This document shows, piece by piece, positions 1 to 9,627 of a stretch of DNA of 64,000 nucleotides. The stretch spans positions 666,001 to 730,000 of the forward strand of contig JAFMOC010000155.1 in assembly GCA_019802505.1 (NCBI GenBank), read 5' to 3'. A program made the position numbers and the translations under genes. The stretch is from Corydoras sp. C115 (lineage: Eukaryota; Chordata; Actinopteri; Siluriformes; Callichthyidae). Under the pieces are notes generated by a model, which did no database searches, was not told the origin of the DNA, and saw nothing but the letters and a program-made list of their open reading frames with translations. Numbering within the stretch: position 1 is the stretch's first letter; each line of letters opens with the position of its first letter.

Positions 1-76
1 TTCTCCCCTGGATGGGGATGGGGAACCCCACCGCGACCCTAATAGAGGATAAAGCGGGAGATAATGAATGAATGAA
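1..76 (+). mobile_element. SINE-A, 3' end cut by window edge
   Basis: Only the last part of the element is present, from the cttggatgggg segment to an (ATGA)n tail. It carries the gcgggag variant that goes with ATGA tails. Confidence 0.75.
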
Positions 77-102
77 TATATATATATATATTTACAGTAT
101 AT

Positions 103-458
103 GGGTGGCACGGTGGCTTAGCGGTTGGCATGTTCTCCTCTCAGCACTAGGGATTCCCGGCTCGAATCCCAATCTGGGTGTAGTTCCATGTCCTCCCCAT
201 GTCCGCGTGGGTTTCCTCCGGGTTCTCCGGTTTCCTCCCACAGTCCAAAAACATGGATCAAGGTCAATTGAATTCTCCAAATTGCCCCATATAGAGTGTT
301 TGCGTGAGTGAGTGAGTGAGTGTGTGCCCAGCGATGGATTGGCGTCCTGTCCTGGGTCTATCTGCCCAGTGCCAGAAACGTTCTCCCCTAGATGGGCATG
401 GGGAACCCCCCCGCGACCCTAAAATAGGATAAAGTGGAAGATAATGGATGGATGGATA
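103..458 (+). mobile_element. SINE-A, full-length reference copy
   Basis: A tRNA-derived short interspersed element of about 350 bp that does not code for protein. The head has an A box (tggcttagcgg, consensus TRGCNNAGYGG) and, about 45 bp later, a B box (gctcgaatccc; ggttcgaatcc in most copies). These are the internal RNA polymerase III promoter. The body follows in fixed order: ggtggagtttccatg, gggtttcctccggg, cccacagtccaaaaacatgg, aattgccccatatagagtg, a GT/GA-rich segment, gtcctgtcctgggt, ctgcccag, a C run, and ataggataaag. The copy ends in (ATGG)n. Calling it a SINE rests on the two boxes, the simple-sequence tail and target-site duplications seen on other copies. I cannot name the LINE that mobilises it. 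Confidence 0.8.
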
Positions 459-1239
459 TCTGCAGATGTTCTGGATCATTATGACTTTTCAATTCAAACT
501 CATTTAAAGCATTTGAAGTTTTCTTCAGGTTTGAACAACAAACCAACATATTTAGTAGCATCATTTATATTTAATCCTCAATAACACTATGGATTTAATT
601 CATCAAGCGAAAGAGGATGAGCACGACTTGGAGCTATAAAACAAACGATGGCACGCTGGATGTTTGGATGCAAAACAATTAACATATTGACCTCCCACTG
701 ATGCGCAGGATGTGGCCGACGGCTAAACGAGAGGCCGGCGCAGCCCTGCGTTCGTTAATGTTGTATTAATACAGCATGCTGATTTGGTACTTTGTTAGAG
801 AGATAACCCCCGGTAACCGGTTAAGGATACGCCGGAGCTAAGGAGATCTCATATATCATTAAATCATTTTACGAGTACAATGAATTCTGATGGGGTCAGG
901 GGCCTATTACGGTGGAATGTGTGCAGGGTGTCATTATAATCTGAAATCTATCCCATTCTATTGCAGAATATTATGTATTTCCACATCGGCTGCCTTTTTT
1001 TTTTTTTACATCTAGGGGTAATTTAGAGTAGTCAGTCCACTTACTGGGATGATTATAGATTCGAGAAGAAACCACAGTGCTTATGGAAAACCCAAATCGA
1101 TATGGAGATGGCATGCCTCCACGTGAAATAGACCATAATAAAGTTGGAATGGCACCTAGAAGCAATCGAATAGAAAAATACATTAGAAAGCAAATAATAT
1201 TGGACCATCGGATCGCCGAAATGAGGCGCACGTCGGACC
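459..1239. other. Unrepetitive sequence, nothing recognised
   Basis: No convincing coding frame and no similarity to the repeat families of this window. It includes a T run near 995-1008 and a short GC-rich patch around 715-750. Confidence 0.4.
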
Positions 1240-1500
1240 GTTTTGTTTAGCGATGAGTGTTTTAGAGGGACGACACGGGTGGGACGGGCTCGAGACAAAG
1301 ACAGGAGGTGGTTTGGACATCAGCAGAAGGATGAGGATGGAGCCACCAGGCAGGGGGAGGAGAGGCAGGCCATAGTGAAGCTTTATGGAGTTGGTGAGCG
1401 AGGACAAGTAGGTGGTCGAGGTGATGGAGAAGGATTCTTAGAACAGGACAAGATGGAGAAAAATGATTCACTGTGGTGCCCCCTCTGACAGTACATGGTT
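1240..1500 (+). pseudogene. Decayed non-LTR retrotransposon ORF2 C-terminus
   Basis: The open frame from 1243 contains RRWFGHQQKDEDGATR. This resembles the RWFGHVxRRDE...R segment near the C-terminus of many fish LINE reverse transcriptases. In another frame the next bases read MEPPGRGRRGRP, like the basic GRRRRGRP segment that normally follows. The needed frame change and the loss of everything upstream mark it as a relic. Attribution is from memory of the motif. The exact clade (RTE, L2 or other) is not decided. Confidence 0.45.
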
Positions 1501-1559
1501 TTACTCGAACCTGAACTGAACTTGAACTTCAAAGCATTTATTCAATGAAACAACATAGT

Positions 1560-1851
1560 GGACGGCACGGTGATGTAGCGGTTAGGCCGAGTCCAGATCT
1601 TGGTGGAGTTTCCATGTTCTCCCGTGTTCTCCGGTTTTCAAATCCAAAAAAACTTGGATTCAAGGTGAATTGATGGCTCCAAATTGCCCCTACTGTATAT
1701 AGTGTGAGGGTGTGTATCTGTGTGAGTAGTAAAGGACTGGCGCACAGTCTTCAGCGAATCTGCCCATCGGCACAAACGTTCCCCTTTGGATGGGCATGGG
1801 GGAAACCCCCCCCACCACCAACAAAACCCTAGTAGAGGATTAAGTGAGGGT
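1560..1851 (+). mobile_element. Diverged SINE-A-related copy
   Basis: Head ggcacggtgatgtagcggttag has a recognisable A box, but the B-box region is lost. The body shows ggtggagtttcc, aattgcccctactg and tagaggattaag. It resembles the older variant at 35461. Confidence 0.65.
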
Positions 1852-1996
1852 TCCGTCCTCTCCGAGCGGCAGAATTCTGCTCCTGGGTGGATGTATAAGA
1901 GACGTTATGATGAATTGCATTTAAAAGTCAGAGAGATAATTAGATTCAGTTTGCGGATCGTCAAGTTCAAGCACTTTAAAATACAGGAGAACCATC

Positions 1997-2212
1997 GGTA
2001 CCATACCACCCCGATGAACCCCAGCCTTCTGAGACGCACTATACTCTCTCACTGCAGTGCAGAACTCAGATCCGCGGCGTTCCGCAGGTCATTTATTCTC
2101 TTTCACCTGAAGGAGGCAGTCGTTTGTTTAACGATATGAGCTGCACTATTTCAGCAGCTCTGCTTAATTTGACTCGTTACTAATTGAAGTCGTAATTAAG
2201 GGAGGGGTTTGT
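1997..2212 (+). repeat. Local duplication, copy A
   Basis: About 215 bp that recur at 3079-3289 with few differences, from ggtaccataccacc to gggaggggtttgtt. It is not one of the window's dispersed families. The right edge coincides with the start of a TIR-element fragment. Confidence 0.8.
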
Positions 2213-2444
2213 TCTCAGTCATACTGCTGGGATAGGACTAAGGCACCCACCCAATAACCCCTGCTCTGTGGTGGTACTATTGGGGTTCTGAGCATTAGAA
2301 CAGAGTACACAGTATGTACTGTAGAACACAAACAGATGGACTACAGAGTGGAATTGTAGAACTACAAAGTCCATCTTTACAGAACGTAGAACCGAGAACA
2401 TGGACAATATGTGGAGCAAAAAGGAGGCGTGGCCTAACTTTTGA
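2213..2444 (+). mobile_element. TIR element (MITE-like), right half
   Basis: Contains the family core (ccctgctctgtggtgg, gagcattagaacagag) and the right terminal repeat ggaggcgtggcctaactttt. That end is the reverse complement of left ends such as 20907 (aaagttaggccacgcc). The left half is missing. Confidence 0.7.
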
Positions 2445-2501
<57 letters not shown>

Positions 2502-2508
2502 AATATAT
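2445..2508. repeat. (CT)n then (AT)n microsatellite
   Basis: A CT run of about 24 bp passes directly into an AT run of similar length, between the TIR element and the next SINE-A. Confidence 0.95.
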
Positions 2509-2684
2509 GGGCGGCACGGTGGCTTAGTGTTTAGCACGTTCGCCTCTCAGCACTAGGGGTCCCCATCTGGGTGGAGTTTCCATGTTCTCCCCGTGTCCGC
2601 GTGGGTTTCCTCCGGGTTCTCCGGTCTCCTCCCACAGTCCAAAAACATGGATCAAGTTAATTGAGTTCTCTAAATTGCCCCATA

Positions 2685-2721
<37 letters not shown>

Positions 2722-2862
2722 TGTGAGTGAGTGTGTGCCCAGCGATGGATTGGCGCCCTGTCCTGGGTGTATCTGTCCAGCGCCCGAGATGTTCTCCCCT
2801 GGATGGGCATGGGGAACCCCCCCCCGACCCTAATAGAGGACAATGCGGAAGATAATGGATGT
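2509..2862 (+). mobile_element. SINE-A, near full length
   Basis: A box intact. The B-box region is shortened (ggggtccccatctggg). A (GT)n expansion of about 32 bp at 2688-2719 replaces the usual gtgtgtctgtgtgag segment. Confidence 0.75.
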
Positions 2863-2876
2863 ATATATATATATAT

Positions 2877-3078
2877 GGGTGGCATGGTGGCTTAGTGGTT
2901 TAGCATGTTCTCCTCTCCAGTTCGAATCCCAATCTGGGTGGAGTTTCCATGTTCTCCCCGTGTCTCCATGTTCTCCGGTTTCCTCCCACAGTCCAAAAAC
3001 ATGGATCAAGGTTAATTGAATTCTTCAAATTGCCCCATATAGAGTGTGTCTGTGTGAGGGAGTGAGTGTCCAGCGATA
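2877..3078 (+). mobile_element. SINE-A, 3'-truncated
   Basis: Starts with an intact A box and stops in the ccagcgata segment, where duplicated sequence copy B begins. Confidence 0.75.
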
Positions 3079-3289
3079 GGTACCATACCACCCAGCCTTC
3101 TGAGACGTGCTATACTCTCTCACTGCAGTGCAGAACTCAGATCCGCGGCGTTCCGCAGGTCATTCATTCTCTTTCACCTGAAGGAGGCAGTCGTTTGTTT
3201 AACGATATGAGCTGGACCTATTTCAGCAGCTCTCCTTAATTTGACTCGTTACTATTTGAAGTCGTAATTAAGGGAGGGGGTTTGTTTCC
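3079..3289 (+). repeat. Local duplication, copy B
   Basis: Matches 1997-2212. Here the sequence continues into unrepetitive DNA, so the longer right flank is probably the ancestral context. Copy A is cut by a TIR fragment instead. Confidence 0.8.
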
Positions 3290-3703
3290 GATATGAGGTG
3301 TAAATGCGGGCAGTGCAGGAGAGACAGCGAATCCGTCTCACGGCTGCGTTTCCATCACATTCAGACATTTTGCAGAAGCTTTCATCCAAAAAGTCTTACA
3401 AGTGAGAGAACAAAACAAGGAAGTGAGTTAAAGAGGAGCGTCTGAAGTGCGGCGTTATTAATCCCGATCAGTTCAGATCTGGCTTAAGGCCTTCGTTTCC
3501 TCTCCGTCTGAAAAGATAAATTACAGACGTGTTTGCGGAAGCGTTGTGTCTCCAGGTTTTCCTTTAAAATGTTAAAATGCCAGAGAGAACGTTCCATCAC
3601 GCCGCGGTACAGCAGACGGGGTGAGAACCGGCACCGCACTGTCGTCTTGGGCTCAGTGAAGTTGTCGGAGTGAAGAAAAATAAATAATATAATAATTAAA
3701 TAT
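3290..3703. other. Unrepetitive sequence, nothing recognised
   Basis: No supported gene. An open frame on the minus strand enters from the neighbouring SINE and is not evidence of coding. Confidence 0.4.
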
Positions 3704-4017
3704 GGGTGGCTCAGTGGTTGGCACGGTCTCCTCTCAGCACGGGTTCGAATCCCAATCGGGGTGGAGTTTCCATGTCCTCCCCGTGTCCGCGTGGGTTTCC
3801 TCCGGGTTCTCCGGTTTCCTCCCACAGTCCAAAAACATGCAACAAGGTCAATTGAGTTCTCCAAATTGCCCCATATAGAGTGTGTTTGTGTGTGAGTGAG
3901 TGTGTGCCCAGTGATAGATTGGAACGAAACGTTCTCCCCTGGATGGGCATGGGGAACCCCCCCCCATCCCCGCGCGACCCTAATAGAGGATAAAGTGGAA
4001 GATAATGGATGGATGGA
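3704..4017 (+). mobile_element. SINE-A with short head
   Basis: The head is compressed (gggtggctcagtggttgg) but the B box (gggttcgaatccc) is intact. Between ccagtgatagattgg and the C run the usual tgtcctgggtgt segment is deleted. (ATGG)n tail. Confidence 0.75.
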
Positions 4018-4023
4018 AAATAA

Positions 4024-4378
4024 AGGCAGCACGGTGGCTTGGTGTTTAGCATGTTCTCCTCTCAGCACTGGGGATTCCAGTTCGAATCCCCATCTGGGTG
4101 GAGTTTCCATGTTCTCACCGTGTCCGCGTGGGTTTCCTCCGGGTTCTCCGGTTTCCTCTCACAGTCCAAAAACATGGATCACGTCAATTGAATTCTCCAA
4201 ATTGCCCCATATAGAGTGTGTGTGTGAGTGAGTGTGTGCCCAGCGATGGATTGGCACTCTGTCCTAGGTGTACCTGCCCAGCGCCCGAGACGTTCTCCCC
4301 TGGATGGGCATGGGGAACCCCCCCCCCACGACCCTAATAGAGGATAAAGTGGAAGATAATGGATGGATGGATGGATGG
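4024..4378 (+). mobile_element. SINE-A, full length
   Basis: Begins 7 bp after the previous copy in the same orientation. Both boxes are present. Long (ATGG)n tail. Confidence 0.75.
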
Positions 4379-4753
4379 GTTTGGAGGGGGGGCATGAAGG
4401 GGGCTGTAGAATGTAACCTGGGACATTGTTTTGGTTCTCCAGACGCGTATCCTCTGAGGTACCGCTTGTGATATCTGGTTGGAGCGCCATGTGCCCTGAG
4501 CGATGTATGTATTGCTTTTATTATGCCGACTATAACAAGCTTTATTCTTTTATTATGTCTCCTGTGGCACTCCGTCTCATCCGGTGAACCCCGGAGCCCC
4601 TCGGCGTGTCAAACCACTGCAGGTGGGATCTTAAAAAAGGGCACATTGCTTATGCATAAACCTCGCAGATCAAATCCAAGCACGCGTTCATGAACGCGAG
4701 ACGTCTTCAAACATCTGAAAGCGAGGATTCGAAATGCGCATAGCAATAGAGAG
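4379..4753. other. Unrepetitive sequence, nothing recognised
   Basis: Starts with a G-rich stretch after the SINE tail. No gene, RNA or known repeat seen. Confidence 0.4.
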
Positions 4754-5006
4754 GAGCGGCACGGTGGCTTAGTGGTTGGCATGTTCTCCTCTCAGCGCTG
4801 AGGATTCCAGTTCTAATCCCAATCTGGGTGGAGTTTCCATGTTCTCCCCGTGTCCATGTGGGTTTCCCCCGAGTTCTCCGGTTTCCTCCCACAGTCCAAA
4901 AACATGGATCGAGTTCTCCAAATTGCCCCATATAGAGTGTGTCCTGGAAACCCCCCCCCCACGAAATTAGTAAAGGATTAAGCAGAAGATAATGGATGGA
5001 TGGATG
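4754..5006 (+). mobile_element. SINE-A with internal deletion
   Basis: Head and body are intact to atagagtgtgtc. The sequence then jumps to the C run and tail, losing about 100 bp. Confidence 0.75.
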
Positions 5007-5107
5007 TAATTTGGGTCAATGGCAAACAAAAGGTGCAGGAAAGAACCCCTCCCACCATGTCTGGTCCTCTCCTCAGCACCACCTACAAGAGATGGGCTTC
5101 ACCTGCC

Positions 5108-5276
5108 TCGTGGGTTCTCCAGTTTCCTCCCACAGTCCAAAAATATGGATCAACGGCCAATGAATTGTTCAAATGCCCCATAAAGAGTGTGTCTGTGTGA
5201 GTGAGTGTGTGCCAGTGATAGATTGGCGTCCTGTCCTGGACCCGAAGAGGATAATGGATGGTTGGATGGATGGATA
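5108..5276 (+). mobile_element. SINE-A, 5'-truncated and shortened
   Basis: Begins at cgtgggttctccagtttcc. The segment between gtcctgtcctgg and the tail is mostly missing. Diverged (atggatggttgg) tail. Confidence 0.65.
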
Positions 5277-5301
5277 TTAATAAATGTACCAGTTCCCCCT
5301 C

Positions 5302-5647
5302 CGGCACGGTGGCTTAGTGGTTAGCATGTTCTCCTCTCAGCGCTGGGGATTCCCAGTTCGAATCCCCATCTGGGTGGAGTTTCCATGTTCTCCCCGTGTC
5401 TGCGTGGGTTTCCTCCGGGTTCTCCGGTTTCCACCCACAGTCCAAAAACATGGATCAAGTCAATTGAATTCTCAAAATTGCCCCATATAGAGTGTGTCTG
5501 TGTGAATGAGTGTGTGCCCAGCGATGGATTGGTGCCCTGTCCTGGGTGTATCTGTCCAGCGCCCGAGATGTTCTCCCCTGGATGGGCATGGGGAACCCCA
5601 CCGCGACTCTTATAGAGGATAAAAGTGGGAGATAATGAATGAATGAA
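5302..5647 (+). mobile_element. SINE-A, full length, ATGA tail
   Basis: Both boxes are intact. Ends in gtgggagataatgaatgaatga, the ATGA-tail subtype. Confidence 0.8.
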
Positions 5648-5767
5648 GGAATGTTCCCCCTCTGAGCTTTGGTCCTCACAAGTCTCTGCAGTTTCCAAAA
5701 GGCTGTTAATTAGATCTAATCAAGGTCCCTTTCCCGCACCTTCACCACATTCCTCTGTATGTTATAC

Positions 5768-5974
5768 ATTACATTACATTTGGTCATTTATTGGACGATT
5801 TTATTCAAAGCGACTTACAAGGTGAGCACAGGGTTCATCACAACATCTCTGGAGCAATGAGGGTTGAGGGTCTTGCTCAAGGACCCACATTGGTAACTTC
5901 AGTGGACATGGGATTTGAACCCCCAACCTTCAGATTGATAGCTCAACGCCCTGACCACTGAGCTACCACACCCA
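5768..5974 (-). mobile_element. SINE-B (fish SINE with LINE-type tail)
   Basis: Read on the minus strand it has an A box (tagctcagtgg), a B box (gggttcaaatccc), the segment ccttgagcaagaccc and the tail taagtcgctttgaataaaa, ending in aaatgtaatgtaa. This tail is the LINE-derived 3' end shared by many fish SINEs and is distinct from SINE-A. Other copies: 29030, 39127, 40212. Confidence 0.8.
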
Positions 5975-6520
5975 CAGTGGATGTTGTGTGTATGCTGATA
6001 AATGGTTCTTGTCAGGAGGCTGGCTGTGGTTCAGGATTAGGGATGAAGCTGTTGGTGTTGCAGCAGTGTATGAATTAGTCTCATCCTCCATCTATATGAA
6101 CCCAGCTGAGAAGGTATACATCAGGTGCGTCTACGCTTCAATCACGCTGCCGCTTTAGTCTCACCTTCAGCGGTATGATCGGAATCAGCGGCGCGTGAAA
6201 CAAGAGCCAGGCGATCACATGGTCTCTCGGCGAGAGGGAACGAACGGCTCTGCCTCGCCTCCGGAACGAGAGTGCTGAGGGGTGCTGGGCCGGAACTGAT
6301 ACGGGCGTCATCTGGAGAGGCTGGTTAAGGACGTGTCAGCTGACTTCAGCCCGAGCGTCGGCGCGGGCCGCCGGGCCGCCAGACGCTTCTATTTCCTCCC
6401 GAGAGCGAAGGCGCTCGACGGTCGACCTGATGATTTAATGCCACCCCATCAGTCAGCGGTGCTCGTGGAGGCTCGGGTTCGAACGAGGCTTCCCTTTCGC
6501 GTGAGCCTTTCCATTTATGA
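5975..6520. other. Unrepetitive segment, CpG-rich from about 6170
   Basis: CpG dinucleotides are dense between about 6170 and 6500 (gtcggcgcgggccgccgggcc and similar), unlike most of the window. Open frames run on both strands here, as expected of GC-rich DNA, and none looks like a known protein. A CpG-island promoter is possible but no TATA box, exon or splice pattern supports it. Confidence 0.4.
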
Positions 6521-6715
6521 AGAATGGGAGCGTGTCGGCGATCCGTCTGCGACGCCGAGCTTAAAAAATGCAAACTCAAAGTGCCAGGAGTTCCTCTCGG
6601 CGTTCCCCAGACGTACACCAAGCGTCGCGGAACGCTCCAGACAGGACGCACCGAGGCGCGTCGAGCATCCTGCATAACGAAGATGTATCTGCCTGTAAAA
6701 AAAATAGAGGAACGT
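6521..6715 (+). repeat. Local duplication, copy A
   Basis: Starts at agaatgggagcgtgtcgg and ends at the SINE-A insertion site. Repeated at 7063-7275 with roughly ten differences. The copies lie 542 bp apart with one SINE-A between them. Confidence 0.85.
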
Positions 6716-6716
6716 T

Positions 6717-7054
6717 GGGCGGCTTAGTGGTTGGCACGTTCTCCTCTCAGCGTTAGGGATTCCCGGTTCGAATCCCCATCTGGGTGGAGTTTCCATGTCC
6801 TCCCCGTGTCCGCGTGGGTTTCCTTCGGGTTCTCCGGTTTCCTCCCACAGTCCAAAAACATGGATCAAGTCAATTGAGTTCTCCAAATTGCCCCATATAG
6901 AGTGTGTGTGTGTGAGTGAATGTGTGCCCAGCGATAGATTGGCACCCTGTCCTGGGTGTATCTGCCTGGCGCCCGAAACGTTCTCCCCTGGATGGGCATG
7001 GGGAACTCCACCGCGACCCTAATAGAGGATAAAGCGGAAGATAATGAATGAATT
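6717..7054 (+). mobile_element. SINE-A, head trimmed, ATGA tail
   Basis: The first bases are shortened to gggcggcttagtgg. Preceded by gaggaacgttggg (6707), which recurs before the next SINE-A (7263) and after the whole block (7930), consistent with a target-site duplication. Confidence 0.8.
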
Positions 7055-7062
7055 AATGGAAA

Positions 7063-7275
7063 AGAATGGGAGCGTGTCGGCGATCCGTCTGCGACGCCGG
7101 GCTTAAAAAATGCAAACTCAAAGTGCCTGGAGTTCCTCTCGGCGTTCCCCTGACGTACACCGAGCGTCACGGAACGTTCCAGACAGGACGCACCGAGGCG
7201 CGTCGAGCATCATGCATAACGAAGATGTATCCGCCTGTAAAAAAAAAAAAATAATAAAAATAGAGGAACGTTGGG
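7063..7275 (+). repeat. Local duplication, copy B
   Basis: Second copy of 6521-6715. The A run before the SINE is longer here (about 13 plus interrupted A). Confidence 0.85.
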
Positions 7276-7628
7276 TGGCTTAGTGGTTAGCACGTTCTCC
7301 TCTCAGCACTAGGGATTCCCGGTTCGAATCCCCATCTGGGTGGAGTTTCCATGTCTTCCCCGTGTCCGCGTGGGTTTCCTCCGGGTTCTCCGGTTTCCTC
7401 CCACAGTCCAAAAACATGGATCAAGTCAATTGAGTTCTCCAAATTGCCCCATATAGAGTGTGTCTGTGTGCGTGAGTGTGTGCCCAGTGATATATTGGCG
7501 TCCTGTCCTGGGTGTATCTGCCCGGCGCCCAAAACGTTCTCCCCTGGATGGGCATGAGAACCCCCCCCCCCCCCCATGACCCTAGTAGAGGATAAAGTGG
7601 AAGATAATGAATGGATGGATGGATGGAT
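7271..7628 (+). mobile_element. SINE-A, full length, long C run
   Basis: Same trimmed head as the copy at 6717. The internal C run is about 15 bp and the tail is (ATGG)n. The two neighbours share a junction but differ in tail type. Confidence 0.8.
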
Positions 7629-7778
7629 GTAATTTGTAAATGTGCAGCTGTCCATTTGGGTGAGACCCCCCCCCTTGAAGACACCAGCCAGGATGAGCAG
7701 TGGGAGCAGTGGGAAATTATTGGTGGGGGTAAAACACCACATGGAAAGTATAGCCAACAGAAGACCGAGGACGTCCAC

Positions 7779-7881
7779 AGTATGTCCTGTAGAACACAAA
7801 CAGATGGACTACAGTCTGGAATTGCAGAACATGGACAATAATTGGAGCACAAAGAAGGCGTGTCCAGACTTATGTCTGGTT
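7779..7881 (+). mobile_element. TIR element, right-end fragment
   Basis: Carries cacagtatgtcctgtagaac, gatggactacag and the terminal aaggcgtgtcc. The rest of the element is not recognisable in 7629-7778. Confidence 0.6.
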
Positions 7882-8653
7882 CTGTATCCCAATAGTTTTG
7901 TCCATATCGTGCATATGAATGAATGAATGGAGGAACGTTGGGAGAAAAACGACGCTATGAAAACGCAACGTGCTCTCCGACGTTGACGCCACAGGGGCGA
8001 TGTTTACAGCGACCGAGGGGGAGGTGGGACGGATCAGGGGCTCGCTTTAAAATTTAATAGGCTGTATGAGCACGCGGGCTCCAAAAAACGACATAAAAGC
8101 CAATGAGAGGAAAAAAAAACTAACGATAAACCCCAAAAGGGGCGCGTTAGGTAATTCCCCCGAAGCGTAATTGACTGCATTACAATCTACATGCCAACCA
8201 CACCCTTGGTTCTACAGTAATTAGGATTTGGGTCATTAGCGGTAATTAAACAAGAGATTAGCTACCTTATTCGCGTTGACTGAACCCACACTGTGCACAT
8301 CCGTCATGTTGCTCAGGATTCAATCGCAGCCCTTTGAGCGCTTCCATATAGGATTAACTAATCTAATTAAATCCCGCGCAGAGACGAGTGATTTCTCTTC
8401 ATGGCTGTTGTCATCCCGTTTAATTAGCTACTTATTACATCGGATTCTCGGGCCAATTCCGTCCCCGTCAACAAAGCATAACAAACAGAATGCGGTCGGC
8501 GCCGTATCTGATCCGCGGAGGGCAAATGTTATTCAACGACGGCTGCGGCCGAGTTTGTCAGGGACGCGGCGAATAGGGGGGACTCTTGAACCCGGGGCGA
8601 TTTGTGCATAAATACCTTTGCGGCTGAAGTCCAAGAGGGGTTTTATATATGAA
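7882..8653. other. Unrepetitive sequence, TAAT-rich, possible conserved non-coding block
   Basis: From about 8160 to 8460 the sequence is rich in homeodomain-type TAAT/ATTA cores (taattagg, ggtaattaaac, taatctaattaa, tttaattagc). It belongs to none of the repeat families. No coding frame is convincing. A regulatory role is an inference from composition only. Confidence 0.35.
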
Positions 8654-8665
8654 GGATTGAAACTA

Positions 8666-8822
8666 GGGCGGCACGGTGGCTTAGTGGTTTAGCACGTTCT
8701 CCTCCCCATATAGAGTGTGTTTGTGTGTGTGAGTGTCCAGCATCCAAAACGTTCTCCCCTGGATGGGCATGGGGAACCCCCCCCCGCGACCCTGATATAG
8801 GATAAAGCGGAAGATAATGGAT
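8666..8822 (+). mobile_element. SINE-A with large internal deletion and perfect TSD
   Basis: The head jumps from ttctcctcc straight to ccatatagagtgtg, losing about 190 bp. It is flanked by the 12-bp direct repeat ggattgaaacta (8654-8665 and 8823-8834), a clear target-site duplication. The deleted form may therefore have inserted as such. Confidence 0.85.
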
Positions 8823-8867
8823 GGATTGAAACTATGAGAGCAGAGGTGTGAGTGTTGTACTGAGGAT

Positions 8868-9070
8868 GTTATTATAAAAACCTCTAAACATGTGGCAGCA
8901 GTGCTGTGCTGTGTATTAAAGGTGCGACGGAAGTCATGTGATCTCGGTTCTGACTTTGCCGTGATTATTGGTGCCAGATGGGTTGCTCGGATATGATGTC
9001 CTAACTCTGCTACGCCAACATTAATGGAAGGCGACTTCAGCAGAAACCAAATCATCCACAATTAAAACTA
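8868..9070 (+). repeat. Local duplication, copy A
   Basis: From gttattataaaaacc to aattaaaactat. Recurs at 9415-9592, 547 bp away, with one SINE-A between. Copy A has about 30 bp (around 8990-9020) that copy B lacks. Confidence 0.85.
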
Positions 9071-9410
9071 TCCATCCATCCATTATCTTCCGCTTCATCC
9101 TATATTAGGGTCGCGGGGGGGTTCCCCATGCCCATCCAGAGGAGAACGTTTCGGGCGCTGGGCAGATACACCCAGGACAGGGCGCCAATCTATCACTGGG
9201 TACACACTCACTCACACAGACACACTCTATATGGGGCAATTTGGAGAACTCAATTGACTTGATCCATGTTTTTGGACTGTGGGAGGAAACCGGAGAACCC
9301 GGAGGAAACCCACGTGGACTCGGGGAGAACATGGAAACTCCACCCAGATGGGGATTCGAACCGGAAATCCCAAGCCCTGAGTGCTAACCACTAAGCCACC
9401 GTGACGCCCC
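9071..9410 (-). mobile_element. SINE-A, full length
   Basis: Inverted copy, (ATGG)n tail at its left end. It sits exactly between the two copies of a local duplication. Confidence 0.8.
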
Positions 9411-9414
9411 GTAT

Positions 9415-9592
9415 GTTATTATAAAAACCTCTAAACATGTGGCAGCAGTGCTGTGCTGTGTATTAAAGGTGCGACGGAAGTCATGTGATCTCGGTTCTGA
9501 CTTTGCCGTGATTGTTGGTGCCAGATGGGTTGCTCGGACATTAATGGAAGATTACATCAGCAGAAACCAAAATCATTCACAATTAAAACTAT
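9415..9592 (+). repeat. Local duplication, copy B
   Basis: Second copy of 8868-9070 with a deletion after ttgctcgga. Beyond it lies unduplicated sequence. Confidence 0.85.
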
Positions 9593-9627
9593 TATGGCAT
9601 ATTTAAATGTAAATATCGTCACATTTT

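Noticed and set aside
3484..4110. 208-residue minus-strand open frame, the longest of many similar frames
   Set aside because: It is translation of SINE-A. Near-identical peptides (PRWGFEPGIPSAERRTC, HVFGLWEETGEPGGNPRG) recur at dozens of SINE copies, on both strands and with stops at repeat edges.
6333..6677. Overlapping open frames on both strands in GC-rich DNA
   Set aside because: Simultaneous frames on both strands reflect low stop-codon density in CpG-rich sequence. No motif, and the plus frame runs on into duplicated sequence.
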